Below are positions 11,337-24,100 of a stretch of DNA of 64,000 nt, piece by piece. A program made the position numbers and the translations under genes. The notes under the pieces were generated by a model that made no database searches, was not told the origin of the DNA, and saw nothing but the letters and a program-made list of their open reading frames with translations. The stretch is from the NCBI GenBank assembly GCA_003255065.1, contig QAOA01002849.1, positions 62,001-126,000 of the forward strand, in the 5' to 3' direction. Numbering within the stretch: the stretch's first letter is position 1; every line of letters starts with the position of its first letter. This DNA is from Cercis canadensis (Eukaryota > Streptophyta > Magnoliopsida > Fabales > Fabaceae).

Positions 11337-13599
11337 ATCGCCATCATCCATCTGTGTATATATATATATATATATATTAAATATTTATTATATATATATA
11401 TAAAAGAAAGAGTCGGTTTAATTACATATGGTAGAAAAAGAAAATGACAGCAAAACCACTTGGTCTCTCTTTTTCAAGTGTGGAAACCTCAAGATCCCAC
11501 GTCTTGATTACTCATTTGTTAAGCATGAGACATGAATGTTGTAGTTCCATCAAGATCAATTGAATAATATTAAATTTGATGAATTTTCGATCTATCTTTC
11601 CTGCCTAAGGCCCATTGACTCTGTCATTAAAGAATACATTATGATGAGGTGGGGAAAAGAGTTCTAGATAATGGGTATTCTTAATTATGATTATTTTTTG
11701 AAAGTGTAGGNTTTTCAATCTATCTTTCCTGCCTAAGGCCCATTGACTCTGTCATTAAAGAATACATTATGATGAGGTTGGGAAAAGAGTTCTAGATAAT
11801 GGGTATTCTTAATTATGATTATTTTTTGAAAGTGTAGGGATGCTTAGGGTCAAGGGCTTTCTCCACTTGGACCACTTCCTTTGAGTTTTTGTTGTGTGGG
11901 GCAAATTCCTTAGTACATTCTTATGTGTGAATTGGAGCCTCTGGATTTAGGCACCATCTTTTATTCAGTCTGACCCATTACAAAATTGACACTTTTGTTT
12001 TGTAGCATATTTTCAACTCCAAAGTTTCTATGAAAAAATAAGATAAAAATAATAAGGTTAATTATACAATTCTTATGTTCACATACTTAAATTACATAAT
12101 TTAGTAAGAAAGTGCACTTGACTTTAATTGAAAAACATTCAAACAAAGTTATTTCAACTCATATGGAGTCACCTATATAATTGAGCGAAGAAAATAGTCG
12201 ACAACTAACATTACAGAAAAAGACATTTAAAATTAATTAAGAAACTCCTAAGAGTTGAGAATTAATATGCAACATTTTCTAGTTAACAGGGTTACAAAAT
12301 GTACTTCAGGGTTTAGGCATCTTATACATGTGAAGCTGAAACTGAAATGATGGATCGTAATGGGTGTTGCCGTGTTGGGCTCACTTGCTTCTGCTCTTTT
12401 GAAAGTACAAATATGGAATGGTGAAACCTCCTTTCCCATTTCCCATCCCTTTCCATCTTTGGGGAGTTATGTTTGTCCTCTCATTTCCTCTCCTTTCCTC
12501 TCCATCAATCTATTTTAGCTATCTATCATTTCCTTGTGGAACCACAAATTGATGCATGCAGCCAGCGTCTGAGCATTTGGGACCATCACAGCTGGAGATT
12601 ATGTAGCAATTGTGTTATCCCCTTTCTTGGTAGAGTTACTCCATCAACACACACCCAAAGCAAGGTTTTGAGTAATACAACTTTGAAAATTCGCAGAGTC
12701 TAATTGCACAACATTGTGCAGCTGTCAAATTGAAGTTTCAATAACTAGTGGAGTGCTTTTAATTTAGACACGGACATACGTGCACGTAATTAAATGGTGT
12801 TCAAAAGATAGACTCAAACTGATGCTGATTCTACATATTCTAAACATAGCATTAAGCCACTAGTTCATGCATAGTAATCATTTGGACTTTATGAGGAGGA
12901 ATAAAAATTGCAATAGAGGACCATCAATTATTAGGTTGGACAAGACCTAGTACCTTATTATAATGACACTATAGTTCCTACAAGGTAGTGCTCTGCCGTC
13001 CCTGCATGCCCACACAGTATGAATACATAAAACATGCATAGCTTCATCATGCTAGTCTAAAATAAAGAAAATCTTAGATAGCTAAAGCTTCTTTTTTTTT
13101 GATAAATTTATTGTGAAACTGATGTGTATTCATTCCCCGCCATAGCCATAAAGCCCCTTGAGAAAAGAACATATTGGAGACCTTAAAGAAAACCAGCCTT
13201 CATTCAAGGGATTCAAAGTTAAATTGAAGGGTATTATCAATTCCAATCCAAGGTTTGACAACGGAGGAGATGGAATCTCAAACTTTTTGCTATAAGATTT
13301 CACGAACTCTGGTATGGTAGGATCCAAATTCAACTAGTCCCAAATAAACTTTTTGTTCTAACTCAAATTCCGCCGCATCACATATAATTGTCCGCACAAG
13401 TATGTGAATTTATTATTTCTCATAATTATATTGTAGAGTAGTGAAGTTTCCCCAACCCCAACAACTCGGCCACAACAATCCAAATTTGTGGTATGTGGCA
13501 GAACCTGAGTTAAACACAAAATGGTTTGAGTAAACTGCCACATAGCATTAAGTTGGGGAATGTTGTGATCGAAAGTCTACCTAAATATCATTACTCCAT
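11337..13599. other. Intergenic, LOG 3' flank
   Basis: A TA-rich microsatellite (about 11357-11402) directly follows the LOG stop and falls in its 3' UTR or flank. The large N-linked duplication at 11584-11838 lies here. Open frames at 12248-12703 and 13130-13543 show no family likeness and no consistent codon bias, so I call no gene. Confidence 0.6.
11584..11838. repeat. 127-bp duplication across single N (11711)
   Basis: Bases 11584-11710 recur at 11712-11838 with very few differences (for example TTTTCGATC against TTTTCAATC). It abuts the N on both sides, as expected for overlapping contig ends. Confidence 0.9.
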
Positions 13600-14396
13600 A
13601 GATTGAGATCCAGTCATGTTGCTATTTAACATGATAATCTCATGTTAGTTAAATCTTGATCATTTATCGCATTAAAAATATTTTAACGGCATATATGATG
13701 CCATGTCACCGTTCCCATAAAAAAAATAAAATAAAATTTCTCCCTCCTTTCTCTCTCCCATGCATTCATCTTGCTCATNCCCTCATTTCTCCTTTCTCTC
13801 TCCCACGCATTCATCTTGCTCATTCATCTTTTCCATGGATTCTTTATCTCAAATTTTTTTCTTCATCATCCAGCATCATCCATTAGTTTATCCTCCTGTA
13901 GCTTTTCATTATGTCTTGTTTCTTATTCTTATGAACTCATCGTTTTATTTCGACACCCACAAGGGTTCTATCTAACGTGCAATCTTTTCTTAAAAGCTGT
14001 AACCCACCTGAAGTTGGTCAATTAATTAAGCTTTAATACTACCCTTCATCTTCCCTCCTTCCTTCTTTCCATTTCTTTAAAACCCGAAGCAGTGAGGCCC
14101 AGATTGGACAAAAGAGCAATATGGTCCTATTCTCATTGCTGTTTGGAAAGCTCTAGATTTAGTTTTGGTAGGGGGTGTTCAACAAAATTAATCTTTTTAC
14201 TCCCTACGGTTATCAAATTTTGAGATGAAGAATCCATGGAAAAGGTGAAAGAAAAGACAGACTGCGTGTGGTAGAGAAAGAAGAAAAGAGGAAAAAAAAT
14301 TCGAATGGAAATGATCTTTTTAATGAGGAAGAACAGTCAAGATTTAACTAACATGACATTGTCATGTTAAGGAGCAACATGACTGGATCTGAATCC
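13600..14396. mobile_element. Long-arm inverted-repeat element, Mutator-type
   Basis: The left arm starts AGATTGAGATCCAGTCATG; the right arm, read in reverse complement, starts GGATTCAGATCCAGTCATG. The likeness continues through GTTAGTTAAATCTTGA and, further inside, through the TTTTCCATGGATTCTT block, so the arms reach about 200 bp or more. Identical 9-mers TTACTCCAT flank it (13591-13599 and 14397-14405), the target-site length of Mutator-like elements. No transposase frame is present, so it is non-autonomous. Its left arm contains the N at 13779. Confidence 0.85.
13745..13823. repeat. 34-bp direct repeat around N (13779)
   Basis: Bases 13745-13778 recur at 13790-13823 with one change (CCCATGC against CCCACGC). 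Ten extra bases sit between the N and the second copy, so this case is less tidy than the other N-linked duplications. Confidence 0.7.
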
Positions 14397-14820
14397 TTAC
14401 TCCATATAATAAGGCCATCTAACCTCATCGAAATAGAACCACTTATATAGTTTGTTCACAGCTATGAATGTAAACATTGTATAGGTAGCATTACCGTGTT
14501 GCATGAAAATGTAGCCTCATGAAACTTCATTCTAACTACACTGCAGAACTGCAGTTACAACACAGATAAGTAAGCTTCTCCAACCTCCATGTATATGTGA
14601 TTTTGTCTGAAGAACAAGTTTCATCTACCCATGCAAATGCACTCGAGTGCAAATAAAGATGCTTGCATTAAGCTGATGGATACAAATTACAGTGTCTAAA
14701 ATCACACAAGCACATAGACATCTAGTATTCAGAATCTAAAGTCAATTCATTGTCTACTACTACGTACAAGTAGGTGTAAAGGAAATAGATATTTTGAAGA
14801 AATCATGTCTTTGAATGCTG
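14397..14820. other. ARP7 3' flank
   Basis: This 424-base stretch between the inverted-repeat element and the ARP7 stop codon has no open frame of note. It probably contains the ARP7 3' UTR. Confidence 0.5.
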
Positions 14821-17800
14821 TCAGAAGCATTTCCGGTGAACAATGGAAGGTCCAGTTTCATCATAGTCTGCCTTAGTTACATGCTGATTTTGAGGGAAAA
14901 CTACTTTGGCAAGTATGGCACCTCCCACCCATGCTGAATACGTATTCAAATTCTCTGGCATGTATTCTGGAGGCTGCAATAAGCCAGAGATTACCCATCC
15001 AGGGAAACAGGTTAGAACATGAATAATGATAAAATTTTATGTCAAGAGCAGCCTAGGATAGCAATGAACAATTACAACGATTGCCAGAAGAACTTTCATA
15101 ACTCCCCTCGGGCAGTACAAGAATTTGCAATCACTACTTAATTTTTGAACATTAACCCATTGCTTGCTTAGGGACAATGCAAAGTTTTAACTTGCAGATT
15201 GGCACTCAATCTAGCTAAGCTTCTCAAACTCAAAAACTGGAATCCATTTAGATTATGGTTCAATTCTCACAGGTACACAAATTCAAGATAAAAATTTTCA
15301 GCAAAATTGACAAGATATCATTTTGATCATTTCTTAAATATCACCTTTTGGTGAACAAAGTCACATAGTGAAAAATTGTTTGAATGAGTGAAGAATATTT
15401 ATAGTGACCATAATAATAATCATAATAAACACTAGAAACAGTGATCACACAACTATATATTATAGTTCATTTATATCTCATACATACTTACAAGATTATC
15501 TGCTGAAAATAATAAAAATATATACTAAAAGAGGTAAACAATAGTATGTACTCTTATTTGAATTTTACATGTAGAAACTTTAAGGGAAATGTTAAGATTT
15601 TGGTATCAATAAACAGGCCATGAAGTTAAGACAGGACCAGAAGGAATATAACAATATTTACACTGGTCTGTGCACGTATGACTTGCACAAGGATTGGGGA
15701 AAACCATAAATGATGTGAAGACTCCAAATTACCTTAACCAGAGTAGGTCGAACAGCAGATGAACAGAGGTTAGATTCCTTCTGAAACCTATCTTCAAAAC
15801 CTGCAGTAAGAAGCAAAATAAATGCCTGCTAGAAGTAAAGCAACAGCTTCCTCATAAATATTAAGTCAGCAAGCAGTTGCAAAGAGAGGACCCTCATCTT
15901 GTCAGGTGCAAAATAGATAAATTGATGTATTGCACACAAGTGGTTTACATGGTAATAAGAAAAAATCTAATATCCAACTATACGTGAAGAGAATATTGAA
16001 CAGAGGAATACTCACGTTTTTTTTTCTTTCCAGAATTTACATTACAATTTATATTTACATTTATTTTAGGAAACTCCTCAACGGGAAAGTGTAGACATTT
16101 AAGTTGCTAATAATACACCAAATAACACCACAACCACCAACAAACAGGCAGACCAGGAATACAACCAAATAACACCACTCACTCACTCACTTTTAAGTTG
16201 CCCCAAAAATCACCACACTCTATGAGATCATTTGTTGCTACCCAGATTTCAAATTAGACGATGGTCCAATTTTCAGTTGTATTATAATTTATTATAAAGC
16301 AGAAACATAGAATACCTTACTCATAAAGTAGATTAGTTTTATGATCTCATTTAATAAAGATTGAATTATACAGTAATGAGAATACACGGACCTAAGATCT
16401 ACAGTTTGTACACATTATTCTTGAAATGGGTAAAAGAAGAAACAGTATAATGGAAAGGAAGTTCATATCAAGCTGATCACAAACTCACCAGAACTAATAA
16501 ATATAAAGATTTACCAGTCATAGAAGAAGTGCCACCACAAAGCACAGTATTTTCCAGCAGTTGCCGGTGATTATCAGATGACACAGTTGAAATAGTACGA
16601 ACAAGCTGCTCAACAATACCATGAGTCTCTAAACCCAACAAGGATGGCTGGAATAAAGCCTCACCAACGGTATATCTTTCTCTCCCAATTTTAATCACCT
16701 GAAACATAATTCGACTGTCAAACTAGTCATAAAACTGATGATTTATGGTTAAAAAAAAGCATGTATTTGACAGGGAAGGGGAAGAACTAATTTGGTTGCA
16801 TAAATTGGGTGTGGTAATTTATCTTCGAACTTTGAACATTAAAGCACAACTATGTAATCAAAAGGTTTGCCTGGCATGCCATCTTTGTGTGATCATAACA
16901 TGAAAGTTCTACATGCAGGAAACCAATAACTTGCAATGCTTGCTCAAACACGAATTTAGATGTTTTAAGTCTCATATACCAAATATTTCCTCTGGAATGA
17001 ATATGGTTACAAAAATATGAGAATACTTCGAGTATCTCAGATAAAAAAATATGCATTAATATTAAAATATAGTTATCTAAAGATAAAAATCCTTAGGCCA
17101 CAAGTAAAATTTCAATTTAGTTTCTTCTGTCGTAACTTCTACCCTTCTTGTCATTAAATAATAAAAAGAGATAATACAGAGTTGTGACCCTTGAGAGTTT
17201 CACATATTGACCATACAACAAAAGCTTAAATAATTTTTCTCTGAAAAATTTAGTCAATTAACTCTGGTATTCAGAATAAATAAATCCCAGTAAGTCTGAT
17301 TCTTTATTCTAGAGTCTGATTCTATATTCTGAGCTTATAGAGAATGTANCCTTGAGAGTTTCACATGTTGACCATACAACAAAAGCTTAAATAATTTTTC
17401 TCTGAAAAATTTAGTCAATTAACTCTGGTATTCAGAATAAATAAATCCCAGTAAGTCTGATTCTTTATTCTAGAGTCTGATTCTATATTCTGAGCTTATA
17501 GAGAATGTACAGAGGGGCTCCTTGAACAGAGGTAGACAAAAATTTAAGATTCTAAATGGCTAATGCATGAAACAAAATAAGTAACATCATCAGCCACCTC
17601 CTTACTCCTGCTCATAAGCTTTGATTAAATCAAGCACAATGATCTAAAGTAACCCTTTCATTTCACTTCCTTACCACTCTTCCAACCAGTATTAATTCAC
17701 ACCAAGATTACCACTTCTATGGTTGTACCAATTTGATTTAAGAGCATATCAAAATCCAACCAAGAAACCAGATCGGGTAAAAGAGCAAGCATCATAACTA

Positions 17801-19915
17801 TCAAAGAGAGAAACCAAAAGGTAGACCTGTCCATCAGGAAGGGTATGCTTCTCCAGAGGACAAGATTCTTGGGTCTTCTGATATGCTAATTCATCTTCAG
17901 CACAACATGAGTATTGCTCTTTTATTTTCTCAACATCAGACATGCTGAGATTTACTAGCGGATTGGATTTGCCAAGTTCCAGAGCCAGGAAATTTGTTAG
18001 ATCAATACCTCCAAACTCAAATCTTCTTGAGGCAATGTGGTGAACAGCACCCTCAATTACTGGTGCAATATCTGGTAACAAAGCCAAAAAAGATCAATTT
18101 TTACACAACAATTGGAAAATATGCATACCACTTTTTCCATGACTAATATCAATTGTATTTACATAATTCAAACCAATCCAAAAAGCTTTAAGCAATCACT
18201 TATAAGCAGAAAATATAGTAACTAAAGTTCCCATTGTTTCAGATATGCATACCTATTTTTCCATGACCAATATCAACCGTGCATCCTGAGATACGTCCCA
18301 CAGCATAGAGTGATAACACTGCTTGTTCAGAGGCATAAAAGCCTGATATGTTGAATGTTTCAAACATTAGTTGCACTAACTGTTCTTTGTTAGCCTGGTA
18401 AACAAGTATGTTGCTTCTGTTAAAGAAAAGGTGAATAATATACATTAAAATAAGACTATGAACTGAATACTGGCAATTTCGTTTAACAAAAGGCTGCAGC
18501 AGTAATTTTTTTTTTAAAAGGAAAGGAAGACAAAAAGTATTAGCTTTTCAAACCTTTGGGGTACAAAGTGTATCTGTAAATAGTATTTGTCCTTCATTGC
18601 CTATTTCCCATCCAAGGCCACTATATAAAACATGGTGCAACAAATCCTCCATGGCATCCCAATCTCTGATAAACCCTTGGACGACTGGTTCAATGGTAAT
18701 ATCATCAATTAATGAATTATCAGTCACTGATCCATCATCAAGCATACGTTTCATCTGAGTAGGTATTATCTGAACCATATCATGAAAACAAGAATTAGGA
18801 CAGATGTTTCTAAGATAATGACAAGAAGGGTATTGCCAATTTGAGAGTATCAAGTGAACTAACATATTAACCTTTTGCAAAAACAAACTCATAAAATTAG
18901 AGGCAGAACTCATCATATAAAGCAATCCCCAAGAACACAAGCTGAATTAAGCCATCAAGCAGTCAACAGAATTCTGGGTAAACTCAGGAAGAAAGAGAAC
19001 AGGGCTGTTGTAATGATACAGCCATCTACAAATTTCAACTATCCAAGTAATTGACTAAGAAATAAACAGGAATTTGGTAGAGGTATTACTGTTGCAAAAC
19101 TTTCATACCAACACCAAAATAAAGCCGCAAAGTTGAACCTGAAAATTCCCCAGCCTAAACCTATATATTAGCTTCTATTTCTCCCCATTGTGCAAATAAA
19201 TATTTCAAGACAAAAATTGAGAATTGTACATCTCGATACCCATAATTGCTTTCCAAACATGAATAGGATTTAAATTGCATTTTTAGTCGTTGCAGTTGCA
19301 ATTGCACCGCAGGAATTACTGGAACGGACTGCAATTGTGGAAAATTACGGTTGTGGTGACCTCCAAAACCACAATATTGTGGGTCCAATTGCTCAATTTA
19401 AAACCCTGGGAATTAACATTGGTGATCCACACAAACTGCCAATTTGAGAGTATCAAGTGAAGTAACATAGTAACCTTTGGCGAAAAATTTTATCCTTTCA
19501 GTCTATCTAACTTTCTGAAAAGAATAATGGACTCAGCATCTTTCCTTAGCCATGGAAACATAAATCATGTGTAAAGTACTCTAAGCAAGCAGAAGTAGGA
19601 CATAGTTTCCCTAGTATTCGGAGAATTACAAATGTAATAGCTGTCAACGAAAAAGTTTTCTTCGCTTTCATCAATTTTCAACAAACACTTAAAAACGGTA
19701 ATATTTGTTGTTACTACAATTTCCACTCCCCATCAACTACCAATTGCGTCAAGTTCAAATTTTTTTCCTTTTTTTTCCGATCTAATAGACAATTTTATCA
19801 GCAATAAACTAGAATTAAAGGGATCATAATTTATTACCATAGCAGGGGCCTGGTCAGGAATTGCGAATCCAGCTTTGAGGAGCTTCGAACCGGGATCGAC
19901 GACGGCGGCCTCCAT
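14821..19915 (-). CDS. ARP7: Actin-related protein 7 (nuclear ARP)
   Basis: ARP7 is a plant nuclear actin-related protein, a core subunit of SWI/SNF-type chromatin-remodelling complexes. Seven exons in transcript order: 19915-19838, 18769-18554, 18394-18253, 18071-17827, 16698-16515, 15800-15733, 14973-14821; all phases close, giving 361 residues, within two of my recollection of the Arabidopsis protein (363). Actin-fold landmarks: VVDPGSKLLKAG at the N-terminus (phosphate-1 loop), FIRDWDAMEDLL, YASEQAVLSLYAVGRISG, the VDIGHGK phosphate-2 loop, LCGGTSSMTG (adenosine loop) and SAWVGGAILAK. The C-terminus HRKCF matches the actin-family ending. The intron between exons 4 and 5 carries the N-linked duplication at 17189-17509, which leaves the coding sequence intact. 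Confidence 0.96.
17189..17509. repeat. 160-bp duplication across single N (17349), in ARP7 intron
   Basis: Bases 17189-17348 recur exactly at 17350-17509 except one A/G change (CACATATTGA against CACATGTTGA). It lies wholly inside an intron. Confidence 0.93.
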
Positions 19916-21128
19916 AGTCTCCTTCTGCCTAAAACCAAAACCCTAGATTGCAGTTTAAGGGGAAAGGACCTCCCGCTACTGAACAGTAATACTACTCAGT
20001 GAGCGAGTGAGCAGCGAGTAGCTCCAGCTGAAAATGCAGGGAATGAAACACAGTTGTTGAAGCTCTAACAGTTAGCGGGTATAAATTTGAACAAACGTTT
20101 TGAGTTTGCTCTTTTGCTATTTTGTGGTCGGCTTTTTGAATTTATTTATTATCTCATATAAAAAAATTTATTTATTCTCTAATTTCTTAATGGGCCTAGG
20201 CCTGTAGGCCTGTAAAGGATAGAAAAATGCTTCACAGGCCTGGCCCAATATAAGCTTGTGGGCAGCCTCTAGAGNGCTTTTTGAATTTATTTATTATCTC
20301 ATATAAAAAAATTTATTTATTCTCTAATTTCTTAATGGGCCTAGGCCTGTAGGCCTGTAAAGGATAGAAAAATGCTTCACAGGCCTGGCCCAATATAAGC
20401 TTGTGGGCAGCCTCTAGAGTTTAAAAGAAAATTGACTTTAATTAAATTCAAATATTATAAGCTATTTAAATGTTTAACAGTTTAACTCAAAAATTATTTA
20501 ATTTTTTTTAAATATTTGTAATAATATCAAAATTATTATATAAACTTAAAAAAAAACTTTTTATCTTCAAATAAAATTATTTATAGTCATTATAATCGTT
20601 CTCTCTCTTTTACTATTTTTTTTTCTCTTTTCTTTTTTTATGGGTCTAATTTCTCTAATTAAATGGCTACTCATGCATTACACAGATTGCAACTAGTTAG
20701 AGATCAGTTACATCACCTATGATTGGCTGTACCAAAAATACCTGACTTTTCTTTTCATAAATTTCTGTAAGGACGCCTTATCCCATTATTTAATCACTTT
20801 ATTCATTTCTGCTAAGATATTTAATAACATAATTATATGTCAGAAATGAAATATACGACATGCTAATAATTCTCGTTTCAAATTCAGGTTGATCCCGTGT
20901 ACGTACAACCAAGTTTGAGGGACAACTTTGATGGTATTTACATGCAAACGACAAAGGAACGGGAGGTGCAATATAGTTCCACTAAGCAACTCTCTATTGA
21001 CAAATTTGGCACTGAAGATCTAGATACAAAATGAAAAGCATAATTCATGCAGACTACTATTTAATGTCTAAACTAATTATCTAAATTCAAAACCAACATT
21101 CATGACCCGAAGCATGTATGAAACCATT
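19916..21128. other. Intergenic: ARP7 promoter side
   Basis: ARP7 leader and promoter occupy the left part; the right part is the 3' flank of the next gene. The N-linked duplication at 20131-20419 falls in the upstream region of ARP7. I see no further gene. Confidence 0.6.
20131..20419. repeat. 144-bp duplication across single N (20275)
   Basis: Bases 20131-20274 recur at 20276-20419 with no difference that I can see. The segment includes the GGCCTAGGCCTGTAGGCCTG motif, so that motif is present twice only because of the duplication. Confidence 0.92.
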
Positions 21129-24100
21129 TCATACGTGACTCGATGAAAATGTCTCATCATTCTTGCGTTTATGGTCCTCTGGCAGATTATCACCCTCGAA
21201 ATGCACAGGTACATCTATCAGAGTATAGTAGTAGTCATTATCCACAGAATAATGGCTGTTGGTAGCCGGATTCACTAGATTCCCATCATCTACTGAAACC
21301 AAGTTATAGTGCTCCTGAGCTGAAAGATCATCAGTGCTCTTCAATTGTTCCTCAATGGGAAGATCATCACTGCTTTCCTTGACAGAAGGGTCTAGAGAGT
21401 TCGTTTCTTGCGTGTCAAACAGCAGAGCTTCAAGTAAAAGCTTGGTATCAGCAATGTTCCGAGAAATGAATTCCACATCCAAGATTGGAATTTCAAAATT
21501 TACTGCAGCGGAAGCACCTGCAATTCCAAGGATATTCTTTACAATGTCTTCTTGACATGCTCTTTCTGGGACTTTGGTTGCAACTGTGAGGTCACTGTTC
21601 GCAGATATCCCTCCCTGAGTGATATTACAGCCACTATTACAACCAGTCTGATTTTCAAGCAACTCATTTGGAATGTCACTTTCATTTAAGAACAAACTGG
21701 TTTCTCTGCTTTCATCTTCCTCCAGTATACAATTAAAACCTGTTCTTGAAACATGTTCAGCTGCAATGGTGGCTTTAACACCCACCTCACTGTGATCTCT
21801 TTCCCCACTACAAATCTGACCATGTTCTACAGCTTCCTTAGCAGTCTCCTCTGAGTGCTTAACATTAGGATCTGTCTTTACCTTCTCTCCACTTTCCAAA
21901 GAAATATCAGATGAAGTCGACTCTTGGACGCAATCAATCCCCTCACTGTCCTTGAGAAGGCCTGAGTTGTTTTTCTCTATCACATGCAGAGTTCTTGGTG
22001 TAGCATTACTGTTCTCATGACCATCTTCTTCATTTGAAAACTCCGGTGCTTTAAATGAAAGACATCTAGTATATTTTGGAGATTGTACAGAAATAGAAGA
22101 TACAAAGCCAGCAAATGCAGAAGCTAAAGCATCATCTATTGACAAAGCATTCCTTTGTTTATCGTCTGAAGAATTTGTTTCTGATACCAATGCATTATTT
22201 TCTTCATCCTCACCATCAACAAACTCAGGAGCTGTAACTACAAGACCTGGGAGCAATTGAGTAGAATTTGCTGATTCAGCTATTCCATCAGGAGGGACAG
22301 ATTGTACTTCTGTATGAAAATCCTTCTTATCTGATTCAATTCCCTCAGTAACAGAACAGCCATGACAGTTGTCACAGGAGTTGATATTTGATTCAACACA
22401 AGAAGCATCAGGGGCAGAAATACTAGAGGGTGATGGCAGTGCAAAATTCTGTAATTTCTTAGTTAGTATTTCAAGTTGCTGCTCCACTTGCTGGAGTCTT
22501 ACTTCAATGCTGCTCATTGGGGTTAGCATTTTTTCTTGAAAACCCAAACAGATTTCTTCCATCCTATCCATTCGAGATACAAGCTGTTCCAGGGCCCTTC
22601 CAACATTAACACCCAAAGAACCACAATTACTGCCCTCCCTTGTAGCAACTTGTGGTAGTAAGTCACTATGATTGTTCTCCATTGTCACAGCTTGTAGGGT
22701 TATGTCACTACAATTTCTCTTCGTTGTTGCAATTTGTGGGGCTTTGTTACTAGGATTGCTCTCCATAGGAGCAACTTGTGAGGGTATCTCTGATTGGGAT
22801 AGACTCACACTGCCTTGATTAACCTCTTGCAATTTCACTTCTTGGGGAACAGTTATGCTGCCACTTCCTACTGGCGGAGCTTTAATTACAGAATCACTTG
22901 GACGGGTTTCTTGCAAATCAACTTCTAGAAAATCTTCCTTTTTTTTACTAACACAACAGTAATTGTCATCTATACGGCTGAGACCAGTTGTCTTAGACAA
23001 CTGCATAAGAGTTGGAAGAAACATAGCCATGAGAGAACTGCTAGATGAGTTTCCTTTATGGATCTCTTCACTTTCTGAGTCATCTAAAGCAACAGGATCG
23101 GCAAACACATAAATCTCATCAACCCAAATGCAGCCTTTACTCTGAATTGAGAGCAGACGAAGTATGACAGAAATGCAAGGATTTGCATCAGTAATCTCTG
23201 CTGTAGCCTCAAAAAGATCCTGAAAACTTCCATCAATTAGCATATCACAGGAATAGCTTGGTGAATTGGTGTTTCAGTACATACTACTAGCATTTCCTTC
23301 AACATCAAATATTGCAATCATTATAATATTCCTTGTTCCATACTAAATAGTACAATAATTTTTTTATAAATGAAGAAAAGAGTAGAAATGTGGAGGACAA
23401 GGAATCCTCCAAAACTTAATATTAGGCACAATTAACAGAACACCCCCACCCAAAGAAAAATAGGAACAAGAACAAAGGAGAGAATATAAAGAAAATCCCT
23501 TTTTCTTTTGGACCTGGGAGACTTCACCTGCTTAGATAGAATAAGGATACAAGAAAAGAATATTGCAATTTTCAGATTTTTCCCTGATTTCCTTCCCATT
23601 CTTCTCCATCCTACTTGTTTTATCTCTTTCCAAACAAGCCTAAGGATTAAATCTTATCATATGCATCAACTATACACCACTCCTTGCCCCATAAGAGGCC
23701 AAAGACAGACTCGCATTGGGAACAGAAAATAGATCTTTTGGGTGTCTAAAAACAAGTGAACAAACCATCATCCACATGTGGCAAGACAGGGCCTACATAT
23801 CAGGAAAAGAATGCAATCATTGGCTAAATGATTATCTTCTCGTCTTTTTTCATCATTATAGACAGAGGTAAGTCAGGAAAATACACATTATTCCTCTTAA
23901 TTTGTTTCTAATTCACTTCTTAATCGAGGGTAAGTCAACAAATTGGACTACTTAGGAGATGTACACCATGCATCAGAACAAAAATATGGGGACAAAACCA
24001 AAAGCAACCAAAGGAGAGAATAATCATTTAGGTGGAAAAACCATATGCTGAGAGGAGGGAATCAGCATACCTGACTACTTTTTGCTGAGTTGATATAGGA

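Noticed and set aside
12248-12703. Facing short open frames downstream of LOG
   Set aside because: Both are short and without homology cues, splice partners or good start context.
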